Assembly: GCA_021775915.1 (NCBI GenBank)
Contig: JAJFGW010000014.1
Location: 1 to 37,598 of the forward strand
Direction: 5' to 3'
DNA from: Alphaproteobacteria bacterium
GTDB taxonomy: Bacteria; Pseudomonadota; Alphaproteobacteria; Micavibrionales; Micavibrionaceae
Length of the DNA: 37,598 nucleotides
Of this stretch, positions 17,485 to 24,656 are shown in pieces; within the stretch, counting starts at the first letter, position 1, and every line of letters starts with the position of its first letter. The notes under the pieces are model-generated. The model was given only the letters and a program-made list of their open reading frames with translations. It searched no databases and was not told the origin of the DNA. Position numbers and translations under genes: made by a program.

Positions 17485-18600
17485 CTAAAAAGCGTATTGC
17501 CAACCAAGCATTACTGACCAGTCCGTTTCAAGCTGCGGCCCGTTCAAGTTCCTGTAAAGCGGCGCGGTTGCTTCAATAGCCAGCCTGTGGCCTTTCACGG
17601 CTCCTTTTGTCGCCAGCAGATTAGCCCCCAAACTAAGCTCCAGTACATCACCGCCATAGTTATCGGGGTCAGCCGTCTGAACAGGCACAACGATCTGCGA
17701 ATCAATACCGTCAATTTCATCCTGCGTATAACCCGTAAGCCGGGCCGAAGTGCTAATCCACGGCGCCCATTCATAGCTCCCCCATACACTAAAGCTATGC
17801 TTGTCGCCCCACGCATAGCCTTCATCGTTTTCATCCTCAAGGCGGATTTCAGCCGCGTACTGTGCCCCCCAACTCCACGCATTTTTGTGTCCAATATAAG
17901 TTACACCGGGCAACAAATCATATGTTCCTGTTCCAAGCTGCATGGCATAGGGCATACGCAATAGAGGCATAGCACCGTTCGGAGCCAGCACAGTGGCCGT
18001 TTCATCAATAGAACCGGTCGGCAGGCTTATCCCCATATTCAGGTGAATTCCATACGTATCATTTTTAGAGAGTCTGACCAGACCACTAAGCTTCGTATCT
18101 CCCCATCCTTTGCTTTTGGTTGTAAAATTTCCAAGAACAGCCGTCCCGGCCCCACCGGCAAATGTTATGTGATCCATCTCTTTTTCAAGATAGTTCGCCA
18201 TAGCCATTAAGGTTAACCAGTCTGTCGGAGCATACATGCCGCCCAGCATATGCATATCCATCGTCATAGAAGTCGGGACAACACGTAAGGTTGGCGGTTG
18301 CCCCGCCACACCAAAAAAGCGGTTGGCCTCTGTTGTCGCAATTGTAACCGGATCAATATCGCTGGTTCCCTTGCGACTGCCGTCCATGTCCATATGCATG
18401 GCGCGGTATGAAAGCATAAAATCTCCGGCACCGTGTATATGATCGCCCATAACACCAATTGGCGCATGGTCGCTTGCTGTGCTAGCGCTATGGTCATGAA
18501 CGCCATGATTGCCGAGGTGAACAGCCTGATCGGCATAGGCGGGTGAAAGTGAGAAAGAGCAGACCATGCCTGCCATAAGTAGGGTTGTGCGTATACGCAT
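17485..18600 (-). CDS. Met/His-rich outer-membrane beta-barrel (phenol_MetA_deg/transporter-like), probably copper-linked
   Basis: A signal peptide (MRIRTTLLMAGMVCSFSLSPAYA) is followed by a His-rich stretch (HLGNHGVHDHSAS, GDHIHGAGD) and Met/His clusters (YRAMHMDMDG, TSMTMDMHMLGGM). Alternating strands run to a C-terminal aromatic residue (VMLGWQYAF), the usual end of an outer-membrane barrel. This matches the proteins loosely called 'transporter' (phenol_MetA_deg-like) that I recall next to copper genes. Met and His clusters fit Cu(I)/Cu(II) binding. A perfect AGGAGG lies upstream of the ATG. It follows the DUF2946 gene by 53 bases and probably forms an operon with it. Metal binding is inference. 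Confidence 0.75.
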   Translation of the reverse strand: MRIRTTLLMAGMVCSFSLSPAYADQAVHLGNHGVHDHSASTASDHAPIGVMGDHIHGAGDFMLSYRAMHMDMDGSRKGTSDIDPVTIATTEANRFFGVAGQPPTLRVVPTSMTMDMHMLGGMYAPTDWLTLMAMANYLEKEMDHITFAGGAGTAVLGNFTTKSKGWGDTKLSGLVRLSKNDTYGIHLNMGISLPTGSIDETATVLAPNGAMPLLRMPYAMQLGTGTYDLLPGVTYIGHKNAWSWGAQYAAEIRLEDENDEGYAWGDKHSFSVWGSYEWAPWISTSARLTGYTQDEIDGIDSQIVVPVQTADPDNYGGDVLELSLGANLLATKGAVKGHRLAIEATAPLYRNLNGPQLETDWSVMLGWQYAF

Positions 18601-18653
18601 AATATCCTCCTAATTTGAGGGTTAAATTTCATTAAAGTCAGTAAATTTCAGAA

Positions 18654-19058
18654 TCAGGAGGCGTAAGGCGGTGCGCGGGGATGGGCGAACAAATAACGCG
18701 TATTATTAACTAAAACGCCATCAACAAATTGCCACTTTACCTCCCGCACTTCCAAAGAAGGCAAAATATTCTGCATGAGATTTTCGGGCAGAATAGCGGC
18801 AAAACGCAGCGAACAAAGCGGGCAATGATTAGAAGCAAGCTGTCTTTCATTCGGCGCTTTTGGATCACTTTCCGGGTCAAAATCATCACCAAGGCTAATA
18901 AATTCTATACCCTGCGCCGTACAAATTTCCAGCAGGAAACTCCCGCCAGCTTGCCGCACATGACCACCAAGAGCAGGCAAAATGCTCCAGCTTAGAATAG
19001 AAAACAGACACAACCAGCAAGCTATGAGGCTTATATATGGTTTTTGTTTTTCATACAT
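18654..19058 (-). CDS. DUF2946-like protein with CPLC motif
   Basis: The product has 134 residues. It has an N-terminal hydrophobic segment (ISLIACWLCLFSILSWSILPALGG) that is a signal or anchor, then a periplasmic part with CTAQG and the HCPLCSL motif typical of DUF2946. In many proteobacteria these small Cys proteins stand beside copper uptake or export genes, and the CxxC and His may bind copper. No ribosome site is obvious before the ATG. An inverted repeat TTCGA-N6-TCGAA (19079-19094) lies 21-36 bases upstream and may be an operator. It is the first gene of a two-gene unit with the Met/His-rich barrel. Confidence 0.7.
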   Translation of the reverse strand: MYEKQKPYISLIACWLCLFSILSWSILPALGGHVRQAGGSFLLEICTAQGIEFISLGDDFDPESDPKAPNERQLASNHCPLCSLRFAAILPENLMQNILPSLEVREVKWQFVDGVLVNNTRYLFAHPRAPPYAS

Positions 19059-19078
19059 ACGAAAATAACAACGCTCGA

Positions 19079-19094
19079 TTCGATCAAATTCGAA
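19079..19094. promoter_or_regulatory. Possible operator, TTCGA-N6-TCGAA
   Basis: Perfect 5-bp arms separated by six bases lie between the divergent DUF2946 and rpmG genes, nearer to the former. It has the form of a dimer binding site, but no regulator gene adjoins, so this is tentative. Confidence 0.25.
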
Positions 19095-19114
19095 GAAAAC
19101 CTAACATCTATTTC

Positions 19115-19142
19115 TTGACAATCACAGGGAAATCCTTATTGT
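19115..19142 (+). promoter_or_regulatory. Likely sigma-70 promoter of rpmG
   Basis: A perfect -35 box TTGACA (19115-19120) is followed after 16 bases by TATTGT (19137-19142), a fair -10 box. The rpmG ATG is at 19177 with GAGG eight bases before it. This agrees with strong expression of a ribosomal protein gene. Confidence 0.5.
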
Positions 19143-19176
19143 GCGGGCTTCAAATTAGATTAACGAGGCAAAAAAC

Positions 19177-19401
19177 ATGGCTAAAAAAGGCGTAGCAGTA
19201 AAAGTTCGTTTGGTCAGCCCTGCCAAAAATAAAAATGGCAACCCGACCGGCACGACCTATTACGTGAAAAAAGGAAAAGGCGCGACAGAAAAGCTCCGTT
19301 TCCGCAAATATGATTCCAGGGCTTGGAATGAGAAAACAGGCAAAGCCGGCATGCACGTCATGTTCGAAGAGAAGAAGCTGCCTCCTCACAAGAAGAATTA
19401 A
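19177..19401 (+). CDS. rpmG: Large-subunit ribosomal protein bL33, enlarged form
   Basis: The start MAKKGVAVKVRLVSPA and the core TEKLRFRKYDSRA...HVMFEEKKL are those of bL33 of the 50S subunit. The usual protein has about 55 residues; this one has 74. The additions are a KNKNGNPTG insert in the first loop, an NEKTGKAGM insert before the last strand and a short basic end (PPHKKN). No CxxC pairs are present, so it is the zinc-free form. A strong promoter lies upstream and an intrinsic terminator directly follows, so it is a single-gene unit. rpmG lies close to rnr in several alphaproteobacteria; here two genes, probably copper-linked, separate them. Confidence 0.9.
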   Translation: MAKKGVAVKVRLVSPAKNKNGNPTGTTYYVKKGKGATEKLRFRKYDSRAWNEKTGKAGMHVMFEEKKLPPHKKN

Positions 19402-19424
19402 CGCGAACCTTCGCGCATAACTGC

Positions 19425-19453
19425 AAAAAGGCGCCCTTTGCGGCGCCTTTTTT
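19425..19453 (+). terminator. Intrinsic terminator after rpmG
   Basis: GGCGCC pairs with GGCGCC around a six-base loop. The stem is extended by five A-T pairs (AAAAA/TTTTT) and ends in a run of six T. It begins 23 bases after the rpmG stop. This is the clearest rho-independent terminator of the window. Confidence 0.9.
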
Positions 19454-19462
19454 GTTTGCCAT

Positions 19463-21319
19463 ATGCTGATAAAATACGCTACAAACGTCTCTATGGAAAC
19501 ACTAAGATCCAGCAGCTCTCTTAACCGCCGGGACTTTAACCGTAAGCTTCTGGCTGTCCTGATGAATGACAATCCGGCACAAGAGGCAACCATTGCCCGC
19601 ATAGTGCCGCACTGGGAAGAGGTTCGGCTGGGGCGTGCCGCGCTAACATTTCCTGAACTGTCTGAAATCCTAACGCAGCTTCACGATCAGGGGCTTGCCA
19701 TCAACCCCGACAATATTGGCGTAACCGGCCCGGTTAAAACGCCGTTCTCACAACAAAGCTTTTATGATTCAATTCGGCAACATTTTGAAGATGTGCAAGC
19801 CTTGGAAGCACAGCTTTATGCCCTGCAAGAAGAAGGCAAGGCCGAGGACGGGTTCTTAAAAACAGTGTTTAATATTTTCTCCAGTAAAGACCCGCTGGAA
19901 AAAATCGTTCATGACGTCGCTTCTTTCGCGCAATATTGCCGCGCAAACCATATTACTTTTGACGAAATTAGCCAGCAGCTTGCCCCCGGCGACAAACCTA
20001 GGACAACATGGGATAAAATTAAGGAATTCCGCTTTTTAATCGCTGCTGCGGGTGGCTGTGCTTTAGGGCTAGGCGGTTATGCCACTGACATCAACCTACT
20101 AGGCCATGCCCCTGATATTATCCAAAACATCCCCGGCGCTTTTTTCAAGGCTCTGCCCTATTTTGCGCTGCCCTTTATCAGCCTGAGTATTTTTAGAGCT
20201 TTTTCTGAAAAAAATATTACCGAGGAAATCGGAACATTCGCCCGTTTTGCCGGAACGATGACCCTTGGCATTCTTATCGGGCTTGGCGTCACCTACGGCA
20301 TGGCGGACATGCTGCCCGCGCTCGAAACGCCGGAAGCTCTTAAACGAACCTCGGAAGCCATGGCGGCTGCAGCAGGCAAAGCCTTCAATCCATCAGAGTG
20401 GATATTACACGGCATTGGATTGGCCGCCGGTTTTGCCGCTGTCTATAAAAAGGCAAAATCAAGCATCGCTTCCAGCTTTAATCAGGCTGTAACTCATAAA
20501 GACAAACTTACTGCGAAATTTAATAAAGTCGCCGACACGTTTATTAACCGCCACACCGCTCCGGCTATAGATAAAATAGGGCAGTGGGCCGGAAAAAGCG
20601 CCACAACCATGGACAAACTGTTCAATGATTATATGAATTACTTAGGCGTACCGGCCATATTTCTAATGATGACCGGTATCATCAATGATGGCGGCGTTGG
20701 ACAACTTGGAAATTATGGCGGCTTTTACCTCACGATTACTGCCGGAATGGCCACCTGCGGCGTAGCGCTGGCGGGGGCAGCATGGCTTTATGGCTGCAAC
20801 AAAAAAGATTTCAAAGAAATTGCCAAAACGGCAAGCACGGCCTTTACCATTTCCTCCAGCGCCGCGACCATGCCAGAGACCAAGAAAAGTCTACAAAAAA
20901 TGGGCGTGCCGGATAAAATTGTCAATTCTGTTGTGCCGCTTGGGGCAAATTTCGACATGATGGGCACATCTCTTTATTTGGGAGTTACCGCATCTTCTGC
21001 ACTGGTGATGTTTGGGCTAGACCCCACCATAGGGCAGCTTGCCGCGACGATGGGGCTTGCTGTTGCGACAGCATTCGGAGCACCCGGCGCACCGGCATCA
21101 ACCATCATTTTTCTTGATCCGGTTTTGGCCAAGGCCGGGCTTAATACAGCGCAAGCCCAAGAAATTTACAAAATGATTCTTCCCACAGACCGCGTATTCG
21201 ACATGGGGCAGACGGCCCTAAACGTGACCGGCGATATGATGGTCGCCAAGGACACACAAACCTGGGAAGAAGGACACGGCCTTAAAAAGCTACTCAATAA
21301 GTTTGCCGGCCCTCGTTAA
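19463..21319 (+). CDS. SDF/DAACS-family cation symporter with a 190-residue N-terminal extension
   Basis: The C-terminal two thirds is the GltPh/DctA fold: SSSAATMPETKKSLQKMG (first hairpin), LGANFDMMGTSLYLG (TM7), GAPGAPASTI (second hairpin) and TDRVFDMGQTALNVTGD (TM8). It imports an organic solute with cations. Three differences stand out. About 190 soluble, partly helical residues precede the first membrane segment (the family is usually near 430 residues; this has 618). The TM7 NMDGT cation motif reads DMMGT. The TM8 Arg that binds acidic side chains in GltPh is Gln 583, so a dicarboxylate substrate is doubtful. The start may instead be ATG 19493; neither has a clear ribosome site. Its stop overlaps the convergent regulator's stop. 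Confidence 0.85.
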   Translation: MLIKYATNVSMETLRSSSSLNRRDFNRKLLAVLMNDNPAQEATIARIVPHWEEVRLGRAALTFPELSEILTQLHDQGLAINPDNIGVTGPVKTPFSQQSFYDSIRQHFEDVQALEAQLYALQEEGKAEDGFLKTVFNIFSSKDPLEKIVHDVASFAQYCRANHITFDEISQQLAPGDKPRTTWDKIKEFRFLIAAAGGCALGLGGYATDINLLGHAPDIIQNIPGAFFKALPYFALPFISLSIFRAFSEKNITEEIGTFARFAGTMTLGILIGLGVTYGMADMLPALETPEALKRTSEAMAAAAGKAFNPSEWILHGIGLAAGFAAVYKKAKSSIASSFNQAVTHKDKLTAKFNKVADTFINRHTAPAIDKIGQWAGKSATTMDKLFNDYMNYLGVPAIFLMMTGIINDGGVGQLGNYGGFYLTITAGMATCGVALAGAAWLYGCNKKDFKEIAKTASTAFTISSSAATMPETKKSLQKMGVPDKIVNSVVPLGANFDMMGTSLYLGVTASSALVMFGLDPTIGQLAATMGLAVATAFGAPGAPASTIIFLDPVLAKAGLNTAQAQEIYKMILPTDRVFDMGQTALNVTGDMMVAKDTQTWEEGHGLKKLLNKFAGPR

Positions 21320-21930
21320 AGCCACTGCAACTTAGCAATAGCGCGCCCGATAATCTCGGCCTTTTCCAGCAACGTTACATAGGAATCATATTTACTGTTT
21401 CTGGCTGACAATTTTATTTCCGGCGGGTCGGAATGCGGTACATATTCACACTGACGGATGATATAGCCCAGCCCGTCAGAGACCACAAACACCCCGGCAG
21501 GAGATGGTTTTTTATCGGACAAATCGACCAAGACCTGCTCCCCCTGATATATCTCGGGAATCATGGCATCTTCCTGCACCGCAAAAATCTTGATTTTTTC
21601 AGGAGGGGATTTTGTCCGACCTTCAAACAAATGCGCCGGAATCACCCACGAATCACCACTTTCTGTTTCAGGAGTCTCCTTCTCATTCATCGCAAAATCG
21701 AGCGTATCCAGCACATAGGAGCGCCCAGCGCCCGGCATAACCGCCCGCTCCCCTTCCGCAGGCATGCCGAAAAACAGCCGCATGGTCACATATTCCTGCG
21801 CCTTGATCTGCCGCCCACCGCTCAGGATCTTGCTCACCGCAGGCGGCTCTAGCCCCAGTGCTCTAGCAAGATCCGCTTTGCTTTTATCGCGGTGGATCTT
21901 AAATTGCGTTTCCAACCATTCTCTATCCAT
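21316..21930 (-). CDS. HTH regulator with an S24-like domain lacking the catalytic dyad
   Basis: The N-terminus is an XRE-type helix-turn-helix (KADLARALGLEPPAVSKILSGG). The C-terminus follows the LexA/CI S24 fold (VQEDAMIPEIYQGEQVLVDL, GVFVVSDGLGYIIRQ). In active family members the first motif reads GDSM with the nucleophile Ser; here it is EDAM. The Lys of the second motif is also missing (YIIRQ). Self-cleavage is therefore unlikely, and the domain probably only dimerises. ATG 21930 (MDREWLE) is chosen; the frame extends to a TTG at 21957. It is divergent from the XRE gene at 22024 and convergent with the symporter. Its targets are unknown; auto-control across the shared gap is likely. Confidence 0.85.
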   Translation of the reverse strand: MDREWLETQFKIHRDKSKADLARALGLEPPAVSKILSGGRQIKAQEYVTMRLFFGMPAEGERAVMPGAGRSYVLDTLDFAMNEKETPETESGDSWVIPAHLFEGRTKSPPEKIKIFAVQEDAMIPEIYQGEQVLVDLSDKKPSPAGVFVVSDGLGYIIRQCEYVPHSDPPEIKLSARNSKYDSYVTLLEKAEIIGRAIAKLQWL

Positions 21931-21947
21931 AAAAGAAAGTATGTACG

Positions 21948-21970
21948 GCAAATACAACTTCAGGTATTGC
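21948..21970. promoter_or_regulatory. Inverted repeat in the divergent regulator gap
   Basis: GCAAATAC (21948-21955) and GTATTGC (21964-21970) form an imperfect inverted repeat with an 8-base gap, one A being extra. It lies 18 bases upstream of the S24-like regulator start and is a candidate operator for either regulator. Confidence 0.3.
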
Positions 21971-22023
21971 TATTTTGGAAATTATTTGCTTAAATTGATT
22001 TCTAAAAAGGAAATATTTATAAA

Positions 22024-22413
22024 ATGGGAAACAATAATAAAAAAGCACTATACTGCTCCGGCTCGCCAATAGACAAGCAAATTGGCCGCAATTTGTATGA
22101 ATTAAGGCAATATGCAGGCTTGTCCCAGTCCTCCATTGCCGACAAGCTCGGAATCACTTTCCAGCAATATCAAAAATATGAAAATGGTAGCAACAGGCTA
22201 TCCAGTAGCCGCCTGTTCAAACTCAAACATTTTTTCGATGTCCCTTACGGGCGTTTTTTTGAAGGGGTCAGCCTTAAATGCACGAGCAGAGCGAACCAAA
22301 CAAACCATAAAACCGACGCCCTGACCGTAAAAATCATCCAAAAAATAGCTAAACTGGACGATCACGACCTAAAAACCAAAATAAATAAAATGATTGATAT
22401 TCTAGGTTCATAG
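22024..22413 (+). CDS. XRE-family HTH regulator
   Basis: The product has 129 residues with one Cro/CI-type helix-turn-helix at about residues 21-73 (IGRNLYELRQYAGLSQSSIADKLGITFQQYQKYENGSNRLSSSRLFKLKHFFDV). The C-terminal part is helical and charged, probably for oligomerisation. Similar small regulators are common in alphaproteobacteria. AAGGAAA lies upstream of the ATG at a rather long distance. It is divergent from the S24-like regulator across 93 bases. No toxin, integrase or phage structural gene adjoins, so a prophage origin is not supported. Its targets cannot be told from the sequence. Confidence 0.87.
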   Translation: MGNNNKKALYCSGSPIDKQIGRNLYELRQYAGLSQSSIADKLGITFQQYQKYENGSNRLSSSRLFKLKHFFDVPYGRFFEGVSLKCTSRANQTNHKTDALTVKIIQKIAKLDDHDLKTKINKMIDILGS

Positions 22414-22453
22414 GCACTACTTAATTTTCTATAGCTTGTTTTTAAAAGAAAGC

Positions 22454-22482
22454 TTGATTTTTAGGGCACAGACCCATTATAA
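22454..22482 (+). promoter_or_regulatory. Likely promoter of tRNA-Glu
   Basis: TTGATT (22454-22459), a 17-base spacer and TTATAA (22477-22482; TATAAA with an 18-base spacer) stand about 30 bases before the tRNA 5' end. Box quality and distance are good for a stable-RNA promoter. Confidence 0.5.
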
Positions 22483-22510
22483 ATGCCTGTCTTATCGGAA
22501 GGCTTTATAC

Positions 22511-22586
22511 GACCCGTTCGTCTAGAGGCCTAGGACACCGCCTTTTCACGGCGGCAACACGGGTTCAAATCCCGTACGGGTCGCCA
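22511..22586 (+). tRNA. tRNA-Glu (anticodon UUC)
   Basis: The acceptor stem GACCCGT/ACGGGTC closes a complete cloverleaf. The anticodon stem CCGCC/GGCGG holds loop TTTTCAC with anticodon TTC. The T-arm CACGGGTTCAAATCCCGT has the standard TTC loop. The discriminator is G and CCA is encoded (22584-22586). It lies alone between the XRE gene and the 3' end of hutF. Confidence 0.98.
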
Positions 22587-22615
22587 TTTATTTCAATGAA
22601 TTATTTTTCCTGGGG

Positions 22616-24610
22616 TCAGAACGGCCCGAGAAGTGCCATATAGTCCGGCAACTCCGCCGGAACTTTTGAATCCTGATCAATACGCGCCTGACAAAGTCCC
22701 GCGGCCGTCAGATCTCTACCAAACACGACCTTATGACCGTTATATTCTGTTTCATAAACATGAGTTGATAAGGCGTCAATTAAGTCCCCGTGCCCCTGTT
22801 TCTGAAAGGCCGTGACCAGTTCGCCCAAAACAGCGCTTCGCCCCGGCATAACGGCAGCGCAATGAAGCAAAGTCCAGCCGCTGCCATTAACAATGGTAAT
22901 GTCCGCGCCGGCCTTAATCATTTCGCGCACCAGATCAACGGAGGAGACTTTCGCCGCGTAGGTAATCAAGGTCGATTGATAAGAGCCTGACGGTGTATTG
23001 AGTTCGTACTCTTTCCAGCGCCGCTGCCCCAAAGGTTTTTGCGTATCGTTAAAGGCTTCCCGCGTCAGAAGATCAAGCGCCTCAAGGCCGTTACTGGCCG
23101 CCCGGTTAAAAGCCGTCCGTCCTTTTTCATCGGTATCATAGGGGTTTGCACCTTCCGCCAGAAGCGCCTTTACCGCGCCCGTATCGTCATGGGCGGCAGC
23201 ATTGCGCAGGCGTTCATTCAGTGCATCATCACCTTTCGGCGCCAATAATTTTGCCAGCGTATCTTTATATTTTTCAAATATTTCCAACTCTCTCACATGC
23301 CGAAAGTCTTTTACAACAGGCACGCCGCCGCTAAAGACGTCCTTGACCGGATTGACGTTCCCGGCAAAGACCATAGCATCAAGAGTAAGGTCATCTTTCT
23401 TTGAAAACAGCGCAGGATTTTCCGGATCAAGCACAATAAAATCAGCGCGCTTCCCGACCTCAAGACCGCCAATGGGCCGCCCCATGGCCTGCGCGCCACC
23501 CGCCAGCGCCATTTTGTATAAAGACGATCCAACGGAAGGATTGCCCGGCGTTTTTACAACGGCGCGTTCCCGGCGCAGCAGGCGCTGGCCGTATTCCAGC
23601 GTGCGCAGTTCTTCGATCATGCTGACTGAAATATGACTATCAGAGCCAATACCAAGCTTGCCGCCGGATGCCAGATAATGCGGCAAATTAAACAGACCGT
23701 CACCAAGATTTGCTTCCGTCGTCGGGCACAGCCCCGCCACGGCACCTGTTTTGGCCAGGCTTTCCGTTTCCTCGTCCGTCATGTGCGTGGCATGGATAAG
23801 GCACCAGCGTTCATCCACCGGCGCGTTTTCCAGCAGCCATTCAACCGGACGCTGGCCGCTCCACGCGATACAGTCATCGACTTCTTTTGTCTGCTCGGCG
23901 ATGTGAATATGCACAGGGGCATCAGAGTCCATGTCATGAACCTTTGCCGTGACATCATTCAACATCTCCGGCGTAACAGCGCGCAGCGAATGATGCACCA
24001 GCCCGATGCGCACTTGCGGATCATCTTTATAGTCGCGATGCAGGGCGGTAATAATATCGAGAAAAGCATCAGAACCATTAATAAATCTTTTTTGCCCGGA
24101 TACAGGTTTCTGGCCGCCAAAGCCGCCATGGGCATAAAGCGCGGGCATATGGGTAATGCCGATCCCGGTCTTTTTTGCCGCCGCAATCACATGGCGCGAA
24201 AGCAACGCCGGATCATCATAGGGGGTGCCATCCGGCTGGTGATGCACATAATGGAATTCCCCCACCGCCGTATAACCGGCTTTGAGCATCTCCATATAAA
24301 GCTGCGCGGCAATGGCTTCCATGTCCTCTGGCGTAATTTGATCGAGAAAATCATACATGACCTCACGCCATGTCCAGAAACTATCCTTATCGCCGGTCGC
24401 CCGCTCGGCAAGCCCGGCCATCGCGCGCTGGAACGCGTGGGAGTGCAGATTCGGCATACCGGGGATCACCGGCCCGGGAAGAATTTGCGCAGCGCCGCTT
24501 TTTTGCCCGGTCTTAACATCCGTAATCCAACCGCCCTCATCGGCGGTGATAAGAACATCGTTCGCCCAACCCTCAGGCAATAAAGCTGTATTTGCAAAAA
24601 ACTGCGGCAT
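22616..24610 (-). CDS. hutF: Formimidoylglutamate deiminase HutF fused to C-terminal ankyrin repeats
   Basis: Residues 1 to about 455 are a full HutF of the amidohydrolase superfamily. It turns N-formimino-glutamate into N-formyl-glutamate and ammonia, the fourth step of histidine breakdown. Metal ligands are seen: H56 and H58 (NLHSHAFQR), the His of HIHIAEQ, LIHATHM and the Asp of GIGSDSH. The reading frame then continues unbroken for about 208 residues with at least two ankyrin repeats (LRNAAAHDDTGAVKALLAEGANP, and LITYAAKVSSVDLVREMIKAGADITIVNGSGWTLLHCAA). HutF normally ends near 455 residues. The start is ATG 24610 with GAGAG upstream; an open frame upstream to 24685 overlaps hutI and is ignored. 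The ankyrin part probably mediates a protein contact; that is inference. Confidence 0.93.
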   Translation of the reverse strand: MPQFFANTALLPEGWANDVLITADEGGWITDVKTGQKSGAAQILPGPVIPGMPNLHSHAFQRAMAGLAERATGDKDSFWTWREVMYDFLDQITPEDMEAIAAQLYMEMLKAGYTAVGEFHYVHHQPDGTPYDDPALLSRHVIAAAKKTGIGITHMPALYAHGGFGGQKPVSGQKRFINGSDAFLDIITALHRDYKDDPQVRIGLVHHSLRAVTPEMLNDVTAKVHDMDSDAPVHIHIAEQTKEVDDCIAWSGQRPVEWLLENAPVDERWCLIHATHMTDEETESLAKTGAVAGLCPTTEANLGDGLFNLPHYLASGGKLGIGSDSHISVSMIEELRTLEYGQRLLRRERAVVKTPGNPSVGSSLYKMALAGGAQAMGRPIGGLEVGKRADFIVLDPENPALFSKKDDLTLDAMVFAGNVNPVKDVFSGGVPVVKDFRHVRELEIFEKYKDTLAKLLAPKGDDALNERLRNAAAHDDTGAVKALLAEGANPYDTDEKGRTAFNRAASNGLEALDLLTREAFNDTQKPLGQRRWKEYELNTPSGSYQSTLITYAAKVSSVDLVREMIKAGADITIVNGSGWTLLHCAAVMPGRSAVLGELVTAFQKQGHGDLIDALSTHVYETEYNGHKVVFGRDLTAAGLCQARIDQDSKVPAELPDYMALLGPF

Positions 24611-24656
24611 AATATAAGCTCTCGTTTTTAAGTTATGTCTACTATAGGGAAAAGTG

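Noticed and set aside
21316-21930. LexA
   Set aside because: The HTH is XRE-like and the Ser-Lys dyad is missing, so it is not the SOS repressor.
21316-22586. Prophage or integrated element at tRNA-Glu
   Set aside because: Two HTH regulators next to a tRNA suggested it, but there is no integrase, no repeat of the tRNA end and the hut genes beyond are ordinary metabolism.
22616-23240. Separate ankyrin gene downstream of hutF
   Set aside because: The frame is continuous with hutF and I found no stop or ribosome site at the junction.
23633-24583. Long plus-strand open frame (316 codons) opposite hutF
   Set aside because: It mirrors the hutF coding region; the residue make-up (many His and Arg) is typical of an antisense shadow.
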